Of a stretch of DNA of 64,000 bases, positions 57,918 to 64,000 are shown piece after piece. Every line of letters begins with the position of its first letter. The stretch's first letter is position 1. The position numbers and the translations under genes are program-made. The notes under the pieces are model-generated. The model was not told where the DNA came from and ran no database searches. It was given only the letters and a program-made list of their open reading frames with translations. Source of the stretch: Herbiconiux sp. VKM Ac-1786 (GTDB taxonomy: Bacteria > Actinomycetota > Actinomycetes > Actinomycetales > Microbacteriaceae); NCBI RefSeq assembly GCF_015350805.1, contig NZ_JADKSG010000001.1, forward strand, positions 1,302,001-1,366,000, read 5' to 3'.

Positions 57918-59216
57918 ATGGACGGATTCGACCTGCTCCCGAGCGCGATCGTCCTCGGCGCGGTGCTCCTGACCCTGGCCGCCGCCTCCACGGTCCTCCG
58001 CCGCCGAGGCGCGAAGCAGAGAACGGCCGAGGCCCAGCGCCGCACCGTCGCCCCCGCCCGCGTCCCGGCCGACGAGCTGGTCAAGCGCGCGAACATCCAG
58101 CTCGTGCAGATGGACGACGCCATCCGCGACGCCGCCGACGAGCTCGAGTTCGCCCGCGCCGAGTTCGGCGACTCGGCCGTGCACGACTTCGCCGACGCCC
58201 TCGCGACCGCGAAGGAGCGCGCCTCCGAGGCCTTCGCCCTCAAGCAGCGCCTCGACGACTCCGTCATCGACACCGAGCAGGAGCAGCGCGACTGGAGCAA
58301 GCGCATCCTCTCCCTCAGCGACTCGGCCCTGGCCCTCGTGACCACTCAGACCCGCGCCGTCACCGACCGCCGCCGCGCCGAGACCGCCGCCCCCGACGCC
58401 CTCACGCGCCTGAAGGACGGCATCGACCAGGCCCGCGCCCGCCTGCAGCTCGCCACGGCTACCCTCGCCGAACTCCACGACGCCTACGACAGCGCCGCGC
58501 TCCGATCGGTCGAGGGCGCCGACGATCGCGCCCGGCGAGCCCTCGACGAGGCCGACGCAGCCCGAGAGGACGCGGCACAGGCGCTGAGCACGGCCGCCGT
58601 GGCCCCGGTCGCCAAGGATGTCCAGCGCGCCGAGCAGCTCCTCCGCGACGCCGTGACCCGCCTCGACTCCGTCGACCGCACCCGCGACGCCCTCCGCCAG
58701 GCCCGCCTCGACCGCGCGACGGCCCTCGACAGTGCACGGGCCCGCCTGGACGACGCCGAAGAGCTGCGAAGAAAAGAGGCGACAGACCCCGACGCGGCCC
58801 AGCGCATCGCCGACGCCGAGAAGCGGATGCGCGAGACCGTCGCCCTGGCCGAGACCCGCCACCCCGCGCATCCGGCCGCCGACATCGACGCCCTCGACGC
58901 CGCCACCACCGAGCTCGACCACGCCCTCGCGACGGCGCGCACCGCCCAGCAGCGCCTGGACTCCGCCCGCGAGGCCCTCGTCGGCGCCCTCGCCATCGCC
59001 GAGAGCCACATCCGCCAGGCGAGCGAACTCATCTCCTCCCGCCGGGCCGGCGTCGGCACGGATGCCCGCACCCGCCTCGCGGCCGCCGAGCGCGAGCTGC
59101 AGCTCGCTCGCCTCGAGTCCGACCCGGTCGCCGCCCTCGACGGCGCCCGCCGCGCCGCCACCCTGGCGACCGACGCCGACGCCCTCGCCCGCTACGACAC
59201 GATGCACGCGCGATGA
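57918..59216 (+). CDS. Membrane-anchored coiled-coil protein
   Basis: A 432-residue protein with one N-terminal helix (LPSAIVLGAVLLTLAAASTVL) followed by about 380 residues of almost uninterrupted Ala/Arg/Asp/Glu-rich alpha helix, with a break near residue 170. It resembles the coiled-coil tail of TPM-domain proteins, but the TPM domain itself is absent. TAGGCT at 57906-57911 lies six bases before the ATG, so the message is probably leaderless. The hydrolase gene starts 17 bases after its stop. Function unknown. Confidence 0.75.
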   Translation: MDGFDLLPSAIVLGAVLLTLAAASTVLRRRGAKQRTAEAQRRTVAPARVPADELVKRANIQLVQMDDAIRDAADELEFARAEFGDSAVHDFADALATAKERASEAFALKQRLDDSVIDTEQEQRDWSKRILSLSDSALALVTTQTRAVTDRRRAETAAPDALTRLKDGIDQARARLQLATATLAELHDAYDSAALRSVEGADDRARRALDEADAAREDAAQALSTAAVAPVAKDVQRAEQLLRDAVTRLDSVDRTRDALRQARLDRATALDSARARLDDAEELRRKEATDPDAAQRIADAEKRMRETVALAETRHPAHPAADIDALDAATTELDHALATARTAQQRLDSAREALVGALAIAESHIRQASELISSRRAGVGTDARTRLAAAERELQLARLESDPVAALDGARRAATLATDADALARYDTMHAR

Positions 59217-59232
59217 CCGCGACGAGGCAGCG

Positions 59233-59997
59233 ATGACGACGACCGGCCGACAGCGACCGCGACGGCCGTTCGTCCACATCCTGAAAGCCCTGGCCCTAGC
59301 GCTCGCGACCCTCCTGATCGCCGCCGTCCTCGCCTTCCTCGTCGACGCCCACACCACCTACTCCGCCGAACTCGAACCCGTGCAGGCCGTCGCCGCCGAC
59401 CCCGCCGTCGACATCGCCTGGACCCACGGCGACGTCGTGATGACTCCCACCGGCCCCGCGAACAGCACCGGCCTCGTCTTCCTCGCGGGCGCCAAGGTCG
59501 ACCCCCTCGCCTACGCCGACACGCTCAGCGGCGTCGTCGACGCCGGCACGACCGTGGTGATCGTGCGCCCGATCCTCAACTTCGCGATCCTCGAGTTCCG
59601 GCCGCTCAGCACCTTCACCGACCTCGCCCCCGGCGTCACCGACTGGTACGTCGGCGGACACTCGCTCGGCGGCGTCAAGGCCTGCCAGTACGCGACCGAC
59701 CCCGGCGTGCGGGGCCTCGTGCTCCTCGGCTCCTACTGCGCCGGCGACCTGAGCGAGCAGGCCGTGCCCGTCCTCTCCGTCTCGGGCAGCGACGACGGCC
59801 TCAGCACCCCCGCGAAGATCGACGCCTCCCGCGCCGACCTCCCGGCCGACGCCCGCTTCGTCGAGATCGAGGGCGCGAACCACGCCTCCTTCGGCGACTA
59901 CGGCCCGCAACCGGGCGACGGCACGGCCTCGATCGACGACCAGCGGATGCGCGCCCGGCTCACCACCGCCCTCGACGACTTCCTCGCCGCCCCCTGA
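59233..59997 (+). CDS. Membrane-anchored alpha/beta hydrolase
   Basis: A 254-residue protein. Residues 16-40 are an uncleaved membrane anchor (ILKALALALATLLIAAVLAFLV). The hydrolase core has the nucleophile elbow GGHSLGGVKAC, an acid region VSGSDDGLSTP and the catalytic His in GANHASFGDY, in the correct order. The fold is close to bacterial dienelactone-hydrolase-like esterases. GAGGCAGCG before the ATG is a weak ribosome site; the gene is likely coexpressed with the coiled-coil gene upstream. A hairpin follows. Confidence 0.82.
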   Translation: MTTTGRQRPRRPFVHILKALALALATLLIAAVLAFLVDAHTTYSAELEPVQAVAADPAVDIAWTHGDVVMTPTGPANSTGLVFLAGAKVDPLAYADTLSGVVDAGTTVVIVRPILNFAILEFRPLSTFTDLAPGVTDWYVGGHSLGGVKACQYATDPGVRGLVLLGSYCAGDLSEQAVPVLSVSGSDDGLSTPAKIDASRADLPADARFVEIEGANHASFGDYGPQPGDGTASIDDQRMRARLTTALDDFLAAP

Positions 59998-60020
59998 CCG
60001 GCACCGAAGCGACGCGGAAC

Positions 60021-60075
60021 GACGAATGCCGGCCCCCGGAGGTACTCCTCCAGCCGACCGGCATCCCATTCGTCC
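60021..60075. terminator. Composite hairpin after tRNA-Leu and the hydrolase gene
   Basis: On the minus strand GACGAATG pairs with CATTCGTC, then GCCGGTC with GGCCGGC, then GGAGG with CCTCC, giving three stacked stems in 55 nt. It begins three bases past the tRNA 3' end and 23 past the hydrolase stop, so it probably terminates both convergent units. Confidence 0.7.
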
Positions 60076-60078
60076 GTG

Positions 60079-60161
60079 CGCGAGGGGGGACTTGAACCCC
60101 CACGCCCTTGCGGGCACTGGCACCTGAAGCCAGCGCGTCTGCCAATTCCGCCACTCGCGCG
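60079..60161 (-). tRNA. tRNA-Leu (anticodon CAG)
   Basis: An 83-nt class II tRNA. The acceptor arms are GCGCGAG and CTCGCGC, the D-arm region is GGCGGAATTGGCAGACGC, the anticodon stem-loop is CTGGC-TTCAGGT-GCCAG with anticodon CAG, the variable arm is TGCCCGCAAGGGCG, and the T-arm is GGGGGTTCAAGTCCCCC. The 3' CCA is not encoded. CAG reads CTG, an abundant Leu codon in this genome. Confidence 0.96.
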
Positions 60162-60384
60162 AACTAGGAGAGATTAGCACGCGCGGAAGGCAGGTGCGAA
60201 ACCGGGCGGGAGGCGGGAATCGGCCCCCCGGAGCGCTGGGAGTGCATTAACACCCAAGACAAGTAACATCGTCGTAGCATTCACGCCTTAAAGAGCCCGC
60301 GCCGCCTGCGCGGAGCTTCGACCGACATCCCGACGCCTCCCTCCCGGGGCCGAGCGATGCCGGGAGAACAGGAAACGGAGAGAC

Positions 60385-61143
60385 GTGGGAATACTGGACA
60401 ACTTCGAGAAGGGTCTCGAGCGCGCCGTCAACGGCGCCTTCGCGAAGACCTTCCGCTCGGGGCTCCAGCCGGTCGAGATCTCCTCCGCGCTGAAGCGCGA
60501 GCTCGACACGAAGGCGGCCGTCGTCTCTCGCGACCGCATCCTCGCGCCCAACAGCTTCCGCGTGCTGCTCGCCTCGGCCGACTACGAGCGCATGACGGGC
60601 ATCGGCCCGACCCTCGTCGACGACCTCAACCAGATCGTGCAGCAGCACGCCTCCCAGCAGGGCTTCCAGTTCGCGGGCGGCGTCTCCATCGAGCTGGTCG
60701 ACGACCCCAAGCTCACCACCGGCGTCATCCAGATCGACTCGGCCAACGTGCAGAGCGAGGTCAGCTGGATGCCCGTGCTCGACGTCGCGGGCCGCCGCCA
60801 CCCGATCACCAAGGCACGCACCGTGGTGGGGCGCGGCAGCGACGCCGACATCACGATCGACGACACCGGCACCTCCCGCAAGCACGTCGAGATCCTGTGG
60901 GACGGGCAGCACGCCCAGGCGCGCGACCTCGGCTCCACGAACGGCTCGCAGCTGAACGGCAGCCCGTTCCAGCGGGCGAACCTCGACCCCGACTCCGTCA
61001 TCCAGATCGGCCGCACCACCATCGTCTTCCGCATCGTCCCGCAGACGGTGCCCGGGTCGGCCGCCCCGCGGAGCGCCCCCCGCAGCACCCCCCGAAGCGC
61101 GCCCGGCGGCGGCGCCCCCGATGCCGGCGGATTCTGGCGGTAG
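60385..61143 (+). CDS. fhaA: DUF3662/FHA domain protein FhaA
   Basis: A 252-residue protein. Residues 1-120 are the DUF3662 domain (MGILDNFEKGLERAVNGAFAKTFRSGLQPVEISSALKREL), residues 145-225 an FHA phosphothreonine-binding domain (TVVGRGSDADITIDDTGTSRKHVEILW, DLGSTNGSQLNG). In mycobacteria FhaA binds the MviN pseudokinase and PknB substrates and acts on peptidoglycan export. The GTG start follows GGAGAG. It heads the fhaA-fhaB-pstP-rodA operon; a TAGCAT hexamer at 60275-60280 is a possible -10 with a leader of about 100 nt. Confidence 0.93.
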   Translation: MGILDNFEKGLERAVNGAFAKTFRSGLQPVEISSALKRELDTKAAVVSRDRILAPNSFRVLLASADYERMTGIGPTLVDDLNQIVQQHASQQGFQFAGGVSIELVDDPKLTTGVIQIDSANVQSEVSWMPVLDVAGRRHPITKARTVVGRGSDADITIDDTGTSRKHVEILWDGQHAQARDLGSTNGSQLNGSPFQRANLDPDSVIQIGRTTIVFRIVPQTVPGSAAPRSAPRSTPRSAPGGGAPDAGGFWR

Positions 61144-61150
61144 CGGGCAC

Positions 61151-61765
61151 ATGAGCGAACTCACCCTCCTCATCCTGCAGCTGGCGTTCCTGGCGCTGCT
61201 CTGGGTGTTCATCTTCATCGTCGTCTACGCGATGCGCTCCGATCTGTTCGGCCAGCGCGTGCGCAAGCTGCGCGGCGACGCGGCTCCCGCCGCCGCCGGC
61301 GCCGCTGCCCAGAAGGCTCCGGCCGCCGCCCAGGCCGCCTCCGCTCCGGCCCAACCGGCCCAACCGGCCCAGCCCGCCCAGCCCGCCCAGCCGGCCCCGC
61401 CCGCCCCGAAGGTCCCGACCTTCGTCCCGGCCCCCGGCACCGAGCTCTCCGGCCCGCCGCGTGCCAGCACGGCGAACGCCGGCCGCCTCGTCATCACCTC
61501 CGGCCCGAAGAACGGCAGCGAGATCCCGCTCGGCACCGAGCCGCTCACGATCGGCCGCTCGAGCGACTCCAGCGTGGTCATCCGCGACGACTACACCTCC
61601 ACCCATCACGCCCGCCTGATGGTCTGGGGCGAGGAGTGGGTCATCCAGGACCTCGACTCCACCAACGGCACCTTCCTCGACGGCCAGCGCGTCACCTCCC
61701 CCGTCCACGTTCCCCTGAACACGCCGATCCGCATCGGCGCCACGAGCTTCGAACTGCGGCGGTAG
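61151..61765 (+). CDS. fhaB: FHA domain protein FhaB (FipA-like)
   Basis: A 204-residue protein. One N-terminal membrane helix (LTLLILQLAFLALLWVFIFIVVYAM), a basic stop-transfer segment, an Ala/Pro/Gln linker with AQP repeats (about residues 55-90) and a C-terminal FHA domain (LTIGRSSDSSVVIRDDYTSTHHARLM, DLDSTNGTFLDG). In mycobacteria FhaB/FipA links PknA/PknB signalling to FtsZ-dependent division. It starts eight bases after fhaA and three bases before the pstP GTG region. Confidence 0.92.
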   Translation: MSELTLLILQLAFLALLWVFIFIVVYAMRSDLFGQRVRKLRGDAAPAAAGAAAQKAPAAAQAASAPAQPAQPAQPAQPAQPAPPAPKVPTFVPAPGTELSGPPRASTANAGRLVITSGPKNGSEIPLGTEPLTIGRSSDSSVVIRDDYTSTHHARLMVWGEEWVIQDLDSTNGTFLDGQRVTSPVHVPLNTPIRIGATSFELRR

Positions 61766-61768
61766 CCT

Positions 61769-63118
61769 GTGGCCATCGTGACCGTGAGCGCGGCCGTGTC
61801 CCACGTGGGCAAGATCCGCTCCAACAACCAGGACTCCGGGTTCGCGGGCGAGACGCTCTTCGCGGTGGCCGACGGCATGGGCGGGCACGCGGGCGGCGAC
61901 GTGGCGAGCGCCCTCGCCCTCCAGCGGCTGGCCGAGATCGACGGCGAGTACAGCTCGGCGGTCGACGCCGAGTTCGCGCTGCAGGAGGCGATCGTCGCCG
62001 CGAACGCCGTGCTCACCGAGACGGTGTACGAGCATCCTGAACTCACCGGAATGGGCACCACCCTCAGCGCCCTGGTGCGCGTGGGCCACAGCGTCGCGCT
62101 CGCCCACATCGGCGACTCGCGGGTCTACCGCCTTCGCGACGACGTGCTGACGCAGATCACCGTCGACCACACCTTCGTGCAGCGCCTCGTCGACTCGGGC
62201 CGCATCACGCCCGAGGAGGCCAAGACCCACCCGCGCCGCTCCGTGCTGATGCGCGTGCTCGGCGACGTCGACGCGGCCCCCGAGGTCGACCTCCAGGTCA
62301 TGGACACGCGGCCCGGCGACCGGTGGATGCTCTGCTCCGACGGCCTCTCGGGCGTGGTCGAGCACGACGACATCGAGAAGATCCTGAAGAACCAGATCTC
62401 GCCGAGCGACGCCGCGAACGCGCTGGTGAAGGAGAGCCTCGACCACGGCGCGCCCGACAACGTCACCGTCGTCGTGGTCGACGTTCACCAGTCGCTCGAG
62501 ACCCCCGAGGTCGAGCCGGTCATCGTCGGCTCGGCCGCCTCCCCCATCGCCTTCGAGCAGCGCACCGGCCGCCGCACCACCCGCTCCACCAACCTGGCCG
62601 GCATCCCGGGCCTCCGCCTGCACCCGCGTGGCCCCGCCAGCACCGAGCCGAGCCACTTCGAGCCCGGCTCCGAGGACTACCTCGACGAGCTGATCGAGGA
62701 AGACCGTCGCCGCAGCCGCCGCCGCAAGATCACCTGGCTGGTGGGCACGATCCTCGTGGTCGCCCTGGTCGCCGCGGGTCTCTGGGCCGGCTACCGCTGG
62801 ACGCAGACCCGCTACTACGTCGGCGAGTCCGACGGCTACGTCTCGATCTACCAGGGCATCCAGCAGGGCGTCGGGCCCATCTCGCTCTCGCACGTCTACC
62901 AGCAGACCGAGATCCAGTCCGACGCGCTCACGCCCTACGCGCAGAACCAGGTCGAGAAGACCATCAGCGCCGATTCGGTTCAGGATGCCCGCGAGATCGT
63001 CGAGCGCCTGAACTCCGCCACCCCCACCGACGAGGGCACCCCGAGCTCCACGCCGAGCCCCACCCCCGCACCCGGCGGAACCCCGGCGCCCACCCCCACC
63101 GAGACCCCGGCCCCGTGA
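61769..63118 (+). CDS. pstP: PP2C-family Ser/Thr protein phosphatase PstP
   Basis: A 449-residue phosphatase. The catalytic domain (residues 1-235) has RSNNQDSGFAGETLFAVADGMGGHAGGDVAS with the metal-binding Asp residues, GMGTTLSALVR, LCSDGLSGVV and HGAPDNVTVVVVD. A linker, a membrane helix near residues 320-342 (WLVGTILVVALVAAGLWAGY) and an extracellular tail ending in Pro/Thr repeats follow. PstP reverses PknA/PknB phosphorylation. GTG at 61769 starts three bases after the fhaB stop. The stop overlaps the rodA ATG. Confidence 0.94.
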   Translation: MAIVTVSAAVSHVGKIRSNNQDSGFAGETLFAVADGMGGHAGGDVASALALQRLAEIDGEYSSAVDAEFALQEAIVAANAVLTETVYEHPELTGMGTTLSALVRVGHSVALAHIGDSRVYRLRDDVLTQITVDHTFVQRLVDSGRITPEEAKTHPRRSVLMRVLGDVDAAPEVDLQVMDTRPGDRWMLCSDGLSGVVEHDDIEKILKNQISPSDAANALVKESLDHGAPDNVTVVVVDVHQSLETPEVEPVIVGSAASPIAFEQRTGRRTTRSTNLAGIPGLRLHPRGPASTEPSHFEPGSEDYLDELIEEDRRRSRRRKITWLVGTILVVALVAAGLWAGYRWTQTRYYVGESDGYVSIYQGIQQGVGPISLSHVYQQTEIQSDALTPYAQNQVEKTISADSVQDAREIVERLNSATPTDEGTPSSTPSPTPAPGGTPAPTPTETPAP

Positions 63119-64000
63119 TGTCCGCCGCCCCCACCGCTCCCGTCTCCCCGACCCCGGCCGCCACGCCGGGCAAGGGCATCCGGCGCATCCGCGTGCCCCA
63201 GAAGCTGCGCAACCTCGAGCTGTTCCTGCTGCTGTTCGTCTGCGCGGTCAACGCCTTCGCGGTCGTGATCGTGCAGTTCGGTGCGCTGGGTTCGGCCGAT
63301 CTGACCGTCGTGACCCTGGGCGCGGGGCTCGCCGTCCTCGTCTTCGCGATGCACATCGCGCTGCGTCTGGTGGCCACGAACGCCGACCCGTTCATCCTGC
63401 CGATCGCCTCGTTGCTGAACGGCATCGGCATCGCGATGATCTACCGCATCGACATCGCCGAGAAGCTCACGGGCTGGGAGTCGACGGCGCTCCGCCAGGT
63501 GGTCTGGACCGCGGTGGGCGTGGCGCTCGCCATCGGCGTCATCGTCGTCATCCGCAACCACCGCGTGCTGCAGCGCTACACCTACGTGGCGGGGCTCGTC
63601 GCGGGTGTGCTGCTGCTCCTGCCGATGCTGCCGGTGCTCGGCCAGGAGATCAACGGCGCCCGCGTCTGGATCCACGTCGGCTCGTTCTCTTTCCAGCCCG
63701 GCGAGGTGGCGAAGATCGCCCTGGCCGTCTTCTTCGCGGGCTACCTGGTCTCGCGCCGGGACAGCCTCTCGATGGTGGGGCGACGGATGCTCGGCCTCCG
63801 CTTCCCGCGCGGCCGCGACCTCGGCCCCATCCTCGTGCTCTGGGCCCTCTCGATGGCGATCATCATCTTCCAGCGCGACCTCGGAACGGCGCTGCTCTAC
63901 TTCGGCCTGTTCGTGGTGATGATCTACGTCGCCACCGGGCGGGCGAGCTGGGTCGTGCTGGGCGTCGGGCTCTTCCTCGCAGGCGGCGTGATCGCCAGCC
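63118..64000 (+). CDS. rodA: RodA/FtsW-family SEDS glycosyltransferase, N-terminal part
   Basis: The gene runs off the right edge; about 294 residues are visible. After a 30-residue cytosolic N-terminus come SEDS helices (LELFLLLFVCAVNAFAVVIVQF, ALIHIALR-like region, YRIDIAEKLTGWESTALRQVVWTAVGVALAIGVIVV), and the signature QEINGARVWIHVGSFSFQPGEVAKIALAVFFAGYL with FQRDLGTALLYFGLFVVMIYVATGR. It polymerises lipid II into glycan. Location behind pstP favours RodA over FtsW; a penicillin-binding protein and pknA/pknB are expected beyond the edge. The ATG overlaps the pstP stop as TGATG. Confidence 0.92.
   Translation, partial: MSAAPTAPVSPTPAATPGKGIRRIRVPQKLRNLELFLLLFVCAVNAFAVVIVQFGALGSADLTVVTLGAGLAVLVFAMHIALRLVATNADPFILPIASLLNGIGIAMIYRIDIAEKLTGWESTALRQVVWTAVGVALAIGVIVVIRNHRVLQRYTYVAGLVAGVLLLLPMLPVLGQEINGARVWIHVGSFSFQPGEVAKIALAVFFAGYLVSRRDSLSMVGRRMLGLRFPRGRDLGPILVLWALSMAIIIFQRDLGTALLYFGLFVVMIYVATGRASWVVLGVGLFLAGGVIAS

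Overview
The window is a high-GC chromosomal segment from an actinobacterium, most likely of the family Microbacteriaceae. The evidence is the GC-rich codon use, the frequent GGATGC word, NucS in place of MutS/MutL, the coproporphyrin-dependent haem pathway with ChdC and an Fe-S-type ferrochelatase, a LAxTG-type surface protein, and the start of the fhaA-fhaB-pstP-rodA cell-wall kinase locus. Genes are densely packed on both strands. I saw no insertion sequence, prophage, CRISPR array or rRNA. One tRNA gene (Leu, CAG) is present. No gene-free stretch exceeds about 300 bases.

Left part (1-30 kb). A sugar-binding lipoprotein, cut by the window edge, diverges from a LacI regulator with two visible operators. 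Next come a three-part kinase/unknown/class III aminotransferase fusion, small membrane proteins, a PAP2 phosphatase and several regulators and oxidoreductases. An amino-acid catabolic block follows: a guanidine-hydrolase-fold enzyme (DDAH-like) coupled to ornithine aminotransferase, a divergent Lrp regulator and a trifunctional-size PutA. Arginine or ornithine and proline would all converge on glutamate semialdehyde and glutamate. The rest of this part holds a siderophore-interacting flavoprotein, a thioesterase, TrhO, an MBL-fold lactonase-like enzyme, a PEP-mutase-like protein, an LssY-like membrane protein, an ABC-2 exporter pair and an AcuI/YhdH reductase.

Haem block (27.5-41.4 kb). All enzymes from glutamyl-tRNA to haem b are present. 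hemB-hemL form one unit. hemE-cgoX-(YtxH, holin-like, DUF3618)-chdC-cpfC-hemC-hemD run leftward with many 4-base ATGA/GTGA overlaps. hemA lies on the other strand behind a Pro/Gln-rich membrane protein. An alkB repair gene with a clear LexA/SOS box sits between hemB and hemD.

Right part (41-64 kb). Here are a Nudix hydrolase, a class V aminotransferase with divergent LysR, a class A beta-lactamase-fold hydrolase downstream of an M13 peptidase, a MATE exporter, an MFS/MBL pair, a LacI regulator divergent from an MFS gene with two abutting palindromic operators, nucS, an SseB-like protein, an anion transporter, a HAD phosphatase, an LAxTG surface protein, a coiled-coil membrane protein followed by a membrane-anchored alpha/beta hydrolase, tRNA-Leu, and fhaA-fhaB-pstP-rodA running off the right edge.

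Two themes cut across the window. Twenty or more genes have a TANNNT hexamer only 6-8 nt before the start codon and mostly lack a Shine-Dalgarno sequence, which implies widespread leaderless transcription. A family of about 50-bp palindromes built on GGGTCGCGCAAA...TTTGCGCGACCC appears three times, always just past gene ends.
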